A stretch of 64,000 bases of DNA from an uncultured Ignavibacteriota bacterium (GCA_903861125.1 CAIOTF010000031.1:1-64000); one strand, 5' to 3'. Positions 47,078 through 56,734 are shown, counted from the first letter of the stretch. Notes: a model not told the origin generated them from the sequence alone. Translations and numbers: made by a program.

Positions 47078-47814
47078 TTGAAATTCAATTTTTTTACTAT
47101 CGACTCAGGGATCATTGTAAAGATGAGCATTATGTATCTCCAGAACCATCTTGAATATATGAAATCTTTTCCAGATTGTTGTGCAGTGAAAATATCATGA
47201 GCTACTTCATCCGGTTTTGCTGTAATGAAAGAGGATGTTTTCCTTCCTTCGATCATCTTCGTCCTGATATATCCCGGGTGAACAGTCAGAACCTGCACAT
47301 TGAATGGGTACAATCTATTGCGTAACCCTGATAGGAAAGCGGAAAAACCTGCTTTTGCACTTGCATAGATATAATTGCTTTTCCTTCCCCTTTCTCCGGC
47401 GACAGAACTGACACCGACAATAAAACCTTCTTTTCTTTTTTCTAAGTCTAATGCAGCTATATGCACAATTGAAACAAGTCCTGTATAGTTGGCATCTATC
47501 ACATCTTTAGCTTCAAGAAAATACTGTTCGGACCGTTCTTGCACTCCCAAAGCACCGGCAAGGCAAATGATGCCGATCGGTTTCTCCGGCAACGAGTCAT
47601 AGAACTGCTGGTGTGTTTTGGTCTCACTTACATCGAAACGGAATGCGATCGCATCACTATTGGACCGATGCTTTAGTTCAATGACATCACTTTCCAGTTT
47701 TTCAATATTGCGGCTTGCAAGATATAAACCGTAACCGGCTTTTGCATAGAGATGTTCAAGCGGTAAGGCAATATCGGAACCTGCACCTATGACTAAGATA
47801 AACTTCATCGTCAA
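47074..47814 (-). CDS. Short-chain dehydrogenase/reductase (classical SDR)
   Basis: 246 residues. The NAD(P)-binding motif is GAGSDIALPL (10-19), a variant of TGxxxGIG; residues ILVIGAGSD fit the DprE2-like and similar SDRs. LAGALG replaces NNAG, the catalytic Ser is in VGVSSVAGERG and the YxxxK is YIYASAKAG. The C-terminal hydrophobic stretch (about 225-246, YIMLIFTMIPESIVKKL) may touch the membrane. The end overlaps EamA and the start overlaps the ATP-grasp gene, both by 4 bases. The substrate is unknown. The setting in a glycan-type cluster makes a sugar or polyprenyl-sugar reductase plausible. Confidence 0.88.
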   Translation of the reverse strand: MTMKFILVIGAGSDIALPLEHLYAKAGYGLYLASRNIEKLESDVIELKHRSNSDAIAFRFDVSETKTHQQFYDSLPEKPIGIICLAGALGVQERSEQYFLEAKDVIDANYTGLVSIVHIAALDLEKRKEGFIVGVSSVAGERGRKSNYIYASAKAGFSAFLSGLRNRLYPFNVQVLTVHPGYIRTKMIEGRKTSSFITAKPDEVAHDIFTAQQSGKDFIYSRWFWRYIMLIFTMIPESIVKKLNFK

Positions 47815-49013
47815 TATGATGGTCTTTCTTTTGGCGGTGATGATGTGAAAAAGTCACTGTAGAAACGATCGGTATAATTATTGAGCAATTTCTCGATCCG
47901 CTCATACTTCGGCGATGTCACGACCAGTCCAGCATGGAATTCTTTTTTAATCTTCCAGAAAATTTCAGCATCATTGTATGAAGACATATCCGGCCATTGC
48001 TGCTTTGCCAAAGAGACCATCAATCCCGCATAATGTTCTCTTGATGGATGCGGCGAATATTGAGTTACATTGTCTGCAGTTTCTAGTTTAGCCCATTCTG
48101 CCCAAAGATTCATTCCTGTTGCACCTTCTATCAGTTCAATGATATGCGCGCCTCCGACACGGGCAGATGTTTCGAGAAAATATATTTTTCCATCATCATG
48201 TGCTTTAATGTATTCCGTGTGAGAAACACCTTGAAGTAAACCTAACAGAGGTAGGACTGATCGATTCAATTTTTGCAGAGCAGATTCATCTTCGCTCCCG
48301 CGCTGGATCGTCCGAGTCATGAACACTCTACCTTCATGTGAGACTTCCATCGGCGGTAACCCGTATTGACTGACAATCGAGAACAGCACCTGTTTGTTCG
48401 CCAAAATACTGTCCACATGAAAAATATCCCCGGGAATAAATTTTTCCAGAAGAAAGAATGACTGCCGGTCTCCCAATTCATCAATTTTCCTCCATAATTC
48501 TTCCGCAGTATGAATCTTGATAATGCCTATTGCACCGGCAGAAAGACGCGGCTTGAGAACATACGGAGGAGGAACGACAGCAAGAAATTCTCTGATGCGG
48601 TCATAATTCAATATTCCGACAAAATCCGGCACTTTGATATTCGTATCTCTGGCTTTCATCCTCATGGCCAGTTTATCACGGAAATACCTCGCAGTTGTTT
48701 CACCCATGCCGCCAATACGGAGATGTTCCCGAAGAGTAGCAGCTTTTTCAACATCAAAATCGTCCAACGCAACAATCCGGTCGATCTGTTCTGTGCGTGC
48801 AAGATAACTAACGCCGTTTATGACATCGGGCATATGCCATTCTTTGTTAATGTCAGGAATATAATAAACGGTATCAATATGATCTCTCGGCCAGTCAGCA
48901 TATTCCAGACTTTTAGATGTCAGCAATAGTACTTTCCAACCTTCCCGTTTTGCCTGTCGAAGAAATTCCTGACCTTTTTCGTAACTTGAAATACATAAAA
49001 TAGTTTTAGCCAT
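47811..49013 (-). CDS. ATP-grasp ligase of unknown specificity
   Basis: 400 residues from the ATG at 49013, which has AAGAGA upstream; a further ATG at 49040 lacks one. The N-terminal Rossmann-like preATP-grasp domain (about 1-110) is followed by the ATP-grasp fold: YVLKPRLSAGAIGIIKI (near 165-181), FFLLEKFIPGDIFHVDSIL (near 195-215) and the metal-binding end IYFLETSARVGGAHIIELIEG (near 290-310). The fold resembles carnosine synthase/BtrJ-type enzymes that join a carboxylate to an amine. No partner defines the acid or the amine. It sits between an SDR and an M14 peptidase in one transcript. Confidence 0.88.
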   Translation of the reverse strand: MAKTILCISSYEKGQEFLRQAKREGWKVLLLTSKSLEYADWPRDHIDTVYYIPDINKEWHMPDVINGVSYLARTEQIDRIVALDDFDVEKAATLREHLRIGGMGETTARYFRDKLAMRMKARDTNIKVPDFVGILNYDRIREFLAVVPPPYVLKPRLSAGAIGIIKIHTAEELWRKIDELGDRQSFFLLEKFIPGDIFHVDSILANKQVLFSIVSQYGLPPMEVSHEGRVFMTRTIQRGSEDESALQKLNRSVLPLLGLLQGVSHTEYIKAHDDGKIYFLETSARVGGAHIIELIEGATGMNLWAEWAKLETADNVTQYSPHPSREHYAGLMVSLAKQQWPDMSSYNDAEIFWKIKKEFHAGLVVTSPKYERIEKLLNNYTDRFYSDFFTSSPPKERPSY

Positions 49014-49085
49014 GCGATCTCTTAATGATATTATCGACATTAATAAAATAGTGCGAATCTATTTACAGCTATTATGTTATAGTAA

Positions 49086-50756
49086 TCAGATCATACGGAA
49101 TATTGGATATTTTTTTTCGTAGTTATCAAAATACTGTGACCTTTGGTAAAAAAAATCCAACCGTGATTCAGGGTCGTTCCGGAAAGCTTCATTCTGCAAT
49201 TGATCAAAAAACATTCTTCTTAAATGTTTATCCGAAGCTAGCATCTGCTGTGCAACCGGATCCATAATGTATGGTTCTGCATATTCTTTACGTTCAAAGA
49301 ATGCATTGAAAAAACCCCAACTAACGAATGAATCAGGTGCTTCTGGTTCAAGAAGATTCATTATAACACGAAGTGTTCGTTGGTGGGCCGGGACAATAAA
49401 TGTACCTTTAGGGAACGTACATGTAGTTCTAATAGATCGGCATTTCACCTCTACACAATATCTTCCTTCATACGGCTTTTTTGCGAACGTTGACTCGTCA
49501 AATTGGTATTGTTCCACTGAAAGTCTTTTTTGAGTTGTTATTTGTTTGATTTTTATACCGTGGAGTTTCAGTATGTCGGCAATATACCCAAACTCCTTCG
49601 GTAGGACATACGCTTTGGGCACCTTCAAAGACTTAGTCGTCCGGACAATGTCGAATAATGGAATTTCAAATTCGCATGGTTTCGCGGTATAACGAACAAC
49701 ACTATCGCCAGTGATAGAACTATGCTCGTAAAATGAATTAAACCCTTTGAATTTAACCAACTTAGACTTCCCTGTTAACTCAAAACTTATCGGCAATGAT
49801 TTTAATTTTTTAGCCTCTGCATCCGCTATCCGGTTCAATTTTTTCAATACCTGAAAATGAATATTTAAAAATTCAAGCGCCGCAACATTCATGGCCAATG
49901 TTGATCGGACGCGGTTTTCATACGGTTTCAAAGAATGAGTCTCGACCAGTAAACCAAGTCTGTTTTGAACCGAAGTGTATCCGGTGGAAAGTCTCGGCAG
50001 CATTGGGGTATCTACAATTCCGTTTTCAAGGTTTCTCGCCTTCATTTCAATATATTGCGCAGTTAAAAATCCACATTTTTCGACAGCATTCAAAACGAAC
50101 GGTATGAATTTGTTCTTTCCCCATTTTCCTAATTTTGCATCAATATTGTTAAATCTTTCCAGTGCATATGTGATATGATACTGATAATCCGCACCGTTTG
50201 TAGTGTGATTGTCAATAAAGAAATCGGGCAGCCATGCATTGAAAAGTTTCAGGAAAGCCTTGATTTCAGGTGAATCTGCTTTCATGTAATCACGATTTAG
50301 ATTCAGGTTCCTGCTGTTCGTCCTCCACCCCATCTCCACAGGACCATTTTGATTGGGACGATTGTATTGACTAATACGTTCATGACCATCCACACTAAGA
50401 ATCGGGATAACAAGAAGGATCACATGGTCAAGAAGATGTTCCTTTTCCCTGGTGACAAGGATATCGCGCAGCAAGATCATACATGCATCTTTTCCTTCGA
50501 TCTCACCGGCGTGAATGCCGTTTTGTATGAGTACGACAGCTTTTCCACTCGCTTTGGCTTTTTCGGGAGTGAATTCTTCCCCTTTTGAAATAACAATGCA
50601 TTCAATTGATCGACCTTGCGGTGATGAACCGATTGAAAACATTTTTGCATACTTCGAATGGACGGTCATTTTTTTGAAATATGCCATAGATTCATTGTAA
50701 CGCGGGGAACTGACGAATCCCGACTTCTCAAAATGTGTGATCCAAGTAGATTTCAT
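49086..50756 (-). CDS. M14-family zinc carboxypeptidase-like protein without signal peptide
   Basis: 556 residues. Zinc ligands are H82 and E85 in IHAGEIEG and H184 in DNHTTNG; the catalytic Glu is E272 in LLVETHSLKPYENRV. Substrate-binding motifs RTNSRNLNLNRDYMKADSPE are present. The C-terminal 260 residues are an extra region without a known domain. No signal peptide or sorting domain is visible, so the protein is probably cytoplasmic, unlike the secreted M14 enzyme at 5.9 kb. The end is 72 bases upstream of the ATP-grasp start, and the start overlaps the double-SDR gene by 4 bases. A role in removing amino acids from a peptide-like product is possible, but unproven. Confidence 0.9.
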   Translation of the reverse strand: MKSTWITHFEKSGFVSSPRYNESMAYFKKMTVHSKYAKMFSIGSSPQGRSIECIVISKGEEFTPEKAKASGKAVVLIQNGIHAGEIEGKDACMILLRDILVTREKEHLLDHVILLVIPILSVDGHERISQYNRPNQNGPVEMGWRTNSRNLNLNRDYMKADSPEIKAFLKLFNAWLPDFFIDNHTTNGADYQYHITYALERFNNIDAKLGKWGKNKFIPFVLNAVEKCGFLTAQYIEMKARNLENGIVDTPMLPRLSTGYTSVQNRLGLLVETHSLKPYENRVRSTLAMNVAALEFLNIHFQVLKKLNRIADAEAKKLKSLPISFELTGKSKLVKFKGFNSFYEHSSITGDSVVRYTAKPCEFEIPLFDIVRTTKSLKVPKAYVLPKEFGYIADILKLHGIKIKQITTQKRLSVEQYQFDESTFAKKPYEGRYCVEVKCRSIRTTCTFPKGTFIVPAHQRTLRVIMNLLEPEAPDSFVSWGFFNAFFERKEYAEPYIMDPVAQQMLASDKHLRRMFFDQLQNEAFRNDPESRLDFFYQRSQYFDNYEKKYPIFRMI

Positions 50757-52792
50757 CGTATTGGAAAAAAAGGTTCAATATCTTTTTGAAAATAGGTGAA
50801 TGTATCGATCGGATCATATCCAAAATCACGTATGGCAGCGCTATGTTCTCCGGCAATATCCTTATTGAACTTACCTGCTGCGTGAACCGTTGCATTAAGT
50901 AGTCCAAACTTTCCAAGTAGGATGTCAGCGAGCGAAAAGATCGAACTGACAATATTCGGAACATAGAACGGCCGATAATGTTCCCCTATTTGCTTTGCCA
51001 TAGACTGAAAGATTTCATCGACTGTTGTAGCATAATTCTTATCGGAGATCCAGTACCATTTCCCGACAGTTGCAGCACTCTTTTCACATTTAATAAATGA
51101 CTGTATCACGTTGTCAATATGTGTAAGACTACGATAATTTCTACCATTACCAAAAATGATCTGACGTTTCCACTTCATCATCTCGATCAGACTTCGATTT
51201 CTTTCCGGCATGTGAGGACCAAAGAACCAAAATCCTCTTAAAGATGTCCCTTCAATGAAACCTTCACGGGTCTTATCGAGGATGTATTGTTCTGCCAAAT
51301 ATTTGCTCATTCCATAATTCTTATACGGACGTGGAACAGAGTTCTCATCAAATATTCTTTTCTCCCGTCCAAACCCGCAGATACTGTCGGTTCCCATGTA
51401 AAGAATTCGTTTCACTCCATGTTCAATGCAGGAATCAACAAGATTTTTCGTTCCTTGCCAATTTACGTCGTACAATGTTTTTATTCTTGAAGGATAAATA
51501 ACGCCGGCACAGTGGTAAACAACTTTAACGTCTTTCAATACGTCGGATAATGTCTCCTTATGCTGAAGATCGCCATAGACTATTTCGAAATTCTTAGGAA
51601 GATCAAAACGCAGACCGCTAAATGCCGGTAACACAAGCAACCGCACTTTCCTGTCTACAGCATAATTGCCGCTGTGATCACCGTTCATGCACACATCGAC
51701 CATTCTATTCGCAAGCCATCCTGGAAATCCTGTAATTAAGAGCAGATCCTCATCGGCATATTCTTCCCTCACTGTTGGTTTGTTGTCAGGTTGCCACAGG
51801 ATATCACAAAGTCCCGATAGATTATAGCGTACTTCTTTTACACCTTCGGTCAAACTCACGTGAAGCGAAGGAATGGAATACCCGAGTTCTTGTATTGCTT
51901 TTGATGAATCATACCAGCTATATTTTCCAATGATTGATCTTACATACTTTGGATCAATCGGAGACTTTTTACCCAACACCATTTTCAAGAGTACTGCTCC
52001 GGCAACCATAACCCATTTCGGTATTTTAATTTTCGGCACTGTCCGTTTGTTGATCACAGCCAAGTGTGAATACAGATCAAAAAATGTTGTATTGACACCT
52101 CCGAGAAGATATTGTCCCTGCGGCTTTCCTTTCATCCACGCGTTCACATGACCTTTGGCAACTTCACGCACATCGGCAATTGATATGCCTCCGTCGAAAT
52201 GGAACAGCTGTCCTTTTGTAATTGCATTTCGAATGATCACGTGTGGCGGCGTAAATTTTACATTGTGAGAACCAACGACCCATGAAGGATATATTCTACG
52301 AATATCATATCCCTGATCAATGACGGATTTACAATATTCTTCCGCGAGGATCTTTCCTTTTACGTACGGACTTTCAGGGGAAAGATTTTTATTCTGTTCA
52401 GTGATAAGAATCTTTGGATCAGATGAACGTCCTAGTACAACAACAGAACTAGTATAGATTATCGTTTTAATACCGGACTCTCGTGCCGTGTTGACAACTT
52501 TCTGCGTCAACGAAAGAGTGTTTTGGATGACCCTTGTTTCATCGGAAGTATCGGTTGTATTCTCCGCCGCGAGATGGAACAAAGCCGACGCATGATCAAG
52601 AACTGTCCGGTATGATTCCGGTTTGAATAGGTCCGCTTCGTGTGCAACGGCGCCTTGTAATCTGAGGATCTCTATATTCGAGTTCCTCTTCCGGATCAAT
52701 AAATGAACATCAAATCCAAGATCGCATAGATGTTTAGCGACATGAAAACCGATATGGCCCGAGGCTCCGGTAACAATGACTTTTTCTTTCAT
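50753..52792 (-). CDS. Fusion of two extended-SDR (NAD-dependent epimerase/dehydratase) domains
   Basis: 679 residues made of two extended SDR domains. Domain one (1-330) has the nucleotide motif VTGASGHIGFHVA (6-18) and the catalytic YVKGK (YxxxK). Domain two (about 345-679) has the altered motif ITGFPGWLANRM, in which the last Gly of GxxGxxG is Ala, and catalytic YGMSK. CGxIYPSRIK-type residues (CAGVIYPSRIKTLYDVN) resemble sugar-nucleotide epimerases or 3-beta-HSD-like enzymes. Both domains keep Tyr and Lys, so two successive redox or epimerisation steps are possible. A weakened second cofactor site is also possible. The gene is directly after the DPM1-like transferase. Confidence 0.9.
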   Translation of the reverse strand: MKEKVIVTGASGHIGFHVAKHLCDLGFDVHLLIRKRNSNIEILRLQGAVAHEADLFKPESYRTVLDHASALFHLAAENTTDTSDETRVIQNTLSLTQKVVNTARESGIKTIIYTSSVVVLGRSSDPKILITEQNKNLSPESPYVKGKILAEEYCKSVIDQGYDIRRIYPSWVVGSHNVKFTPPHVIIRNAITKGQLFHFDGGISIADVREVAKGHVNAWMKGKPQGQYLLGGVNTTFFDLYSHLAVINKRTVPKIKIPKWVMVAGAVLLKMVLGKKSPIDPKYVRSIIGKYSWYDSSKAIQELGYSIPSLHVSLTEGVKEVRYNLSGLCDILWQPDNKPTVREEYADEDLLLITGFPGWLANRMVDVCMNGDHSGNYAVDRKVRLLVLPAFSGLRFDLPKNFEIVYGDLQHKETLSDVLKDVKVVYHCAGVIYPSRIKTLYDVNWQGTKNLVDSCIEHGVKRILYMGTDSICGFGREKRIFDENSVPRPYKNYGMSKYLAEQYILDKTREGFIEGTSLRGFWFFGPHMPERNRSLIEMMKWKRQIIFGNGRNYRSLTHIDNVIQSFIKCEKSAATVGKWYWISDKNYATTVDEIFQSMAKQIGEHYRPFYVPNIVSSIFSLADILLGKFGLLNATVHAAGKFNKDIAGEHSAAIRDFGYDPIDTFTYFQKDIEPFFPIR

Positions 52793-52795
52793 GAA

Positions 52796-53527
52796 TTAGA
52801 GTTCAATTGAACGGAATCTGATCCTGCGTAGAAAGTAATACAGCAACGTTGATATTGAATTCCTGATTGAATTCGACGATACCCTTGGTGACGGTGCGAC
52901 ATAATGGATAGGTATCTCAGTGATCCTTCTTTTTCTCAATAAATAGCGAAGTTCGGTCTGATAGAAATGTGCTTTTGAACGGAATGGATAATTGATGAAA
53001 TTGCCGACGACATCCCTATGAAATCCCTGAAAACCGGATGTCATATCCTTCAATTTTGTCCCTAATAAAATGTTCGCAAGGAATGTACCGGCTTTAGAAA
53101 GGAACCAACGGTTGAACGGTGAACCGGTAATTGAACCGCCGTTAATGAACCGACTGCCGAATGCACACTCATTCCCCTCGTTTAATACACGAAGAAACAT
53201 AGGAATAGCACGCGGATCGTGCGATAGACCAGCATCCATTTCGATGATAATATCGTACCCCGCTTCGTACGCTACTCGCAACCCATTGATGTATGCATCG
53301 ACAACATTCTTATTTTGAGGACACCAGACCGTTTCGTAGCGGTGATTAATCTTCTGAAGGTTTTGACAAAGCTCGTATGTTTTATCTGTCGAAACTGAAT
53401 CAACAATAAAATAGACCTTTCCCGGATTCAATGTGTCCAAAACGAAGTTCATCCGTTCGATGAACGGCAGAAAATCATGTTCCTCGTTCGCCATAGGGAT
53501 GACAATCGCCCAATTTTTGTAATACAT
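52796..53527 (-). CDS. Family 2 glycosyltransferase (DPM1/polyprenyl-phosphate type)
   Basis: 243 residues. The N-terminal VIPMANEEHDFLPFIERM, FIVDSVSTDKTYEL, the DxD-like EMDAGLSHDPRAIPMFL and FGSRFINGGSITG are typical of dolichyl- or polyprenyl-phosphate mannosyltransferase-like GT2 enzymes. It has no strong C-terminal membrane pair. It probably transfers a sugar to a polyprenyl phosphate or to an acceptor glycan. A strong AGGAGG lies 17 bases before the ATG at 53527, too far for ideal spacing; an in-frame ATT would have ideal spacing of five bases. It is the first gene of the minus-strand run. Confidence 0.88.
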   Translation of the reverse strand: MYYKNWAIVIPMANEEHDFLPFIERMNFVLDTLNPGKVYFIVDSVSTDKTYELCQNLQKINHRYETVWCPQNKNVVDAYINGLRVAYEAGYDIIIEMDAGLSHDPRAIPMFLRVLNEGNECAFGSRFINGGSITGSPFNRWFLSKAGTFLANILLGTKLKDMTSGFQGFHRDVVGNFINYPFRSKAHFYQTELRYLLRKRRITEIPIHYVAPSPRVSSNSIRNSISTLLYYFLRRIRFRSIEL

Positions 53528-53616
53528 GCCGGTTAAAATAGATGCCTCCTAATGTTTTGTTCTTACGGTAAATTTAATTATTTTTTTCATTAATTACTGT
53601 AAAACATTGAAATATT

Positions 53617-54645
53617 ATGACCTTAGCCAAAACATCTCTGATCATTACCACAATTGGTTCTCTGAACAAAGCACTGAAAGAATTTGGGATGCTATGTTCA
53701 AAGAACGATGCTGAATTCATCGTCATCGGGGATAAAAAGACAACACCGGAACTAAGCGGACTGTTCTCTCGCTATCAGAAAGAACAGCAGTTCAAGGGAG
53801 GTTATTATACAGCCGAACAACAGCAGTTAATGCCATTTAAGATCGTCTCCGTTCTCCCCTACAACCATTATACCCGAAAAAATATCGGATACTTACTTGC
53901 GGTCAGGAATGGCGCCGAGATCATACTCGAAACAGATGACGATAATTATCCTCAGGGAAATTTTAATTTTCAATATTCAGAAATGGTTAATGGAAATACA
54001 GTATCGCACATAGGTTGGGTGAATGTCTATCGGTATTTCACTTCAGAACATATTTGGCCGCGCGGTTTTCCTCTCGACCTTATTACAACGGAGAACCCAA
54101 AACTTGGGGAATTGAAATCAGTTTATAGTCCTATCCAGCAATATCTCGCTAATAAAAATCCGGATGTGGATGCCGTCTACCGTCTTGTAATCAATAAAGA
54201 ATTGACATTCAATGATCTCGACCATAGTGTTGTGCTGAATCCGTATTCATGGTGTCCATTCAATTCACAAAACACGGTTTGGTTCAAGGAGGTTTTTCCG
54301 CTTCTCTATCTTCCGTCCACATGTTCGTTCCGCATGACCGATATTATTAGAAGCTATATTGCACAGAGAATACTCTGGACAATGGATGCACAGGTTAGTT
54401 TTGGTAATGCAACAGTGTATCAGGAGAGAAACGAACACAGTCTGATAAAAGATTTTCAGGATGAGGTGAGCGGATATCTGAATGACAAAAAAATAATTCA
54501 GATATTAACGAATGAAGAATTGAAAACCGGGAATGAGCATATACGGGAGAATCTGCTGCGCTGTTACAGGATACTGGTTGAAAAGAATATCCTGCAAAAA
54601 GAAGAACTTCCTATCGTAAATGCATGGATAGAAGATTTGTTGTAA
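53617..54645 (+). CDS. STELLO/DUF288-like glycosyltransferase
   Basis: 342 residues. The sequence FIVIGDKKT (about 34-42), YYTAEQQQ, LPYNHYTRKNIGYLLAVRNGA and ILETDDDNYP (about 108-117) match, from memory, the STELLO family of probable glycosyltransferases known from plants and nematodes and also found in bacteria. The acidic DDDN is the likely metal/sugar-nucleotide site. No signal or membrane segment is clear, so it should act in the cytoplasm. It is divergent from the DPM1-like gene with 89 bases between them. It has no obvious Shine-Dalgarno site. Confidence 0.8.
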   Translation: MTLAKTSLIITTIGSLNKALKEFGMLCSKNDAEFIVIGDKKTTPELSGLFSRYQKEQQFKGGYYTAEQQQLMPFKIVSVLPYNHYTRKNIGYLLAVRNGAEIILETDDDNYPQGNFNFQYSEMVNGNTVSHIGWVNVYRYFTSEHIWPRGFPLDLITTENPKLGELKSVYSPIQQYLANKNPDVDAVYRLVINKELTFNDLDHSVVLNPYSWCPFNSQNTVWFKEVFPLLYLPSTCSFRMTDIIRSYIAQRILWTMDAQVSFGNATVYQERNEHSLIKDFQDEVSGYLNDKKIIQILTNEELKTGNEHIRENLLRCYRILVEKNILQKEELPIVNAWIEDLL

Positions 54646-54654
54646 AGATTCGGT

Positions 54655-55035
54655 TCATTTTTTTCTCTTTACGGTACGCTTCCTTGTTTTCACTGTTGTC
54701 TTTTGTTGTTTGCTCACCGTCTCTCCCGACGTTCCTTCCTGTGCGATACTGCCAAGTTCTAAAACAACAGCGGCGAGTAATTTATGCCTTTCGTCAAGTT
54801 TTCTCTTAAACGATAACCAGATTGAATACGCTGCCGTTGGTGCGGCCATGACAGCAAGCATCAGTATATTTCGTTTTAGGTCCGAACCATAGGCAAAGAA
54901 TGCCACAACAAAATATGCCATGATGATACCCCACTTGTGGATGCTTTTTATCCTCGACGGAGGGTTCTTCTGTTCAAATAACCGTATTTCTTCAAGGGAA
55001 CGGATCAATTTAATGCGTGATTCTGGATTCACCAT
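54655..55035 (-). CDS. Small membrane protein, unknown function
   Basis: 126 residues. Two hydrophobic segments (about 37-51 and 57-75) lie after a charged N-terminus (RIKLIRSLEEIRLFEQKN). The C-terminal 25 residues are very basic (KTRKRTVKRKK at the end). I do not recognise a family. It converges on the STELLO-like gene, leaving nine bases, and is 31 bases downstream of the mutase. A basic tail next to membrane helices could interact with nucleic acid or lipid; this is speculation. Confidence 0.6.
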   Translation of the reverse strand: MVNPESRIKLIRSLEEIRLFEQKNPPSRIKSIHKWGIIMAYFVVAFFAYGSDLKRNILMLAVMAAPTAAYSIWLSFKRKLDERHKLLAAVVLELGSIAQEGTSGETVSKQQKTTVKTRKRTVKRKK

Positions 55036-55066
55036 TCATCCTCATTTTTGCTGAAATTTGCTTAAT

Positions 55067-56734
55067 TTAGAACACTGCTTGTTCTTCGTAGATTCCGAAA
55101 TGTTCAATCAGTGAATTGCACATCTCACCGAGCGTAACATAATTTCTGGTAGCATTCAGAAGATGCGGCATCAGATTAGATCCGTCCGCAGCAGATTGCT
55201 TAAGCTCTGCAAGAGATTTTACAACCGCCTCCTGGTTTCTACTTTGATGAAGATCTGCAAGTCGTTTCCTTTGAAGTACTTCTACCTCCGGCGAGATAGA
55301 AAGGATAGGTATATCGATCTTCTCTCCCTCTTCAACATATTGATTCATACCTACAATCACCTTTTCTTTTTTGTCCAACTCGCGTTGGTAGCGATATGCT
55401 GCTTCAGCGATCTCGCGCTGGAAGAACCCTTGTTCGATCGCCGGAATGACACCGCCAAGCATTTCAATTTTTTCGAAGTATTGTTCAGCTTCCATTTCCA
55501 TTTTCGAAGTCAACGATTCTACGAAATAACTGCCACCTAATGGATCGACAATGTTCGCTACGCCTGTTTCATCAGCGATGATCTGTTGCGTTCTGAGAGC
55601 AATCTTGACCGCCTTATCCGAAGGAAGCGCAAGGGTTTCATCCATTGAGTTCGTATGGAGTGACTGCGTGCCGCCTAAAACGCCAGCCAGAGCCTGTATG
55701 GCAGTCCGAACGATATTGTTTTCAGGCTGCTGTGCAGTAAGAGTGCATCCGGCTGTTTGAGTATGAAATCGGAGGGTCCACGATTTTGGATTCTTTGCAC
55801 CATACTTGTTCCTCATCCGTTTTGCGTAAATCCTTCGCGCAGCTCTGAACTTAGCTATCTCTTCAAAAAAATCAAGATGAGAATTAAAAAAATATGACAT
55901 GCGAGGTGCAAAATCATCTACATCCATGCCTGCAGCAATTCCTGCTTCGATATAGGCAAAACCATCTGCTAAAGTGAATGCAAGCTCCTGTACTGCGGTT
56001 GAACCTGCTTCCCGTATGTGATAACCTGACACAGAGATAGGATTAAATTGCGGAAGTTCTTTCGTGCAATATTTAAACATGTCCGTAATGATCCTCATTG
56101 AGGGCTTCGGAGGATAGATCCACTCTTTTTGCGCTATATATTCTTTTAGTATATCATTCTGAATAGTTCCCTGCAATGCAGTCGATTTAAGTCCTTGTTT
56201 TTCACCAACAGCTATGTAAAATGCCAGAATCATTGCAGCTGGAGCATTGATCGTCATCGAAGTAGTAACCTTGTCGAGAGGGATTCCCTTAAAAAGAATT
56301 TCCATATCCGCCAACGAACTGACAGCCACTCCGCAGATACCTACTTCTCCTTCCGATAATGGGTCGTCAGCATCCCGACCCATCAAAGTTGGCAGATCGA
56401 AAGCAGTCGAAAGACCGGTCTGACCATGCTCTAAAAGGTATTTAAACCGCTGATTTGTATCCTCCGGTGTTCCGAATCCGGCAAACTGGCGCATTGTCCA
56501 CAACTTTCCTCTGTAACCGGAATTATGAATTCCACGCGTGTAAGGAAACTCACCAGGGAAACCGATATCGGACAGATAATTTATATCCGAAACATCTTCA
56601 GGTGTATATAATAATTCAACTGGTTTACCACTCACGGTTGTGAATTTTACATCCCTGACTTTGGCGGTTGCGGCCTTTGATTTATGTTTTTCAGCCGAGT
56701 CTTTGATTGCTTGCGGATCGTTGATTGTTCCCAT
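55067..56734 (-). CDS. Methylmalonyl-CoA mutase, large (catalytic) subunit without B12 domain
   Basis: 555 residues from the ATG at 56734, preceded by GGGGAG; the open frame continues 20 codons further up but that part is not needed. It isomerises methylmalonyl-CoA and succinyl-CoA. The TIM-barrel domain is complete, with [57 protein letters not shown] and [18 protein letters not shown]. The [17 protein letters not shown] motif and [16 protein letters not shown] are also present. The cobalamin-binding domain is missing, so a separate small subunit must exist elsewhere. It probably works with the carboxylase genes at 28-30 kb in propionate metabolism. Confidence 0.96.
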   Translation of the reverse strand: MGTINDPQAIKDSAEKHKSKAATAKVRDVKFTTVSGKPVELLYTPEDVSDINYLSDIGFPGEFPYTRGIHNSGYRGKLWTMRQFAGFGTPEDTNQRFKYLLEHGQTGLSTAFDLPTLMGRDADDPLSEGEVGICGVAVSSLADMEILFKGIPLDKVTTSMTINAPAAMILAFYIAVGEKQGLKSTALQGTIQNDILKEYIAQKEWIYPPKPSMRIITDMFKYCTKELPQFNPISVSGYHIREAGSTAVQELAFTLADGFAYIEAGIAAGMDVDDFAPRMSYFFNSHLDFFEEIAKFRAARRIYAKRMRNKYGAKNPKSWTLRFHTQTAGCTLTAQQPENNIVRTAIQALAGVLGGTQSLHTNSMDETLALPSDKAVKIALRTQQIIADETGVANIVDPLGGSYFVESLTSKMEMEAEQYFEKIEMLGGVIPAIEQGFFQREIAEAAYRYQRELDKKEKVIVGMNQYVEEGEKIDIPILSISPEVEVLQRKRLADLHQSRNQEAVVKSLAELKQSAADGSNLMPHLLNATRNYVTLGEMCNSLIEHFGIYEEQAVF

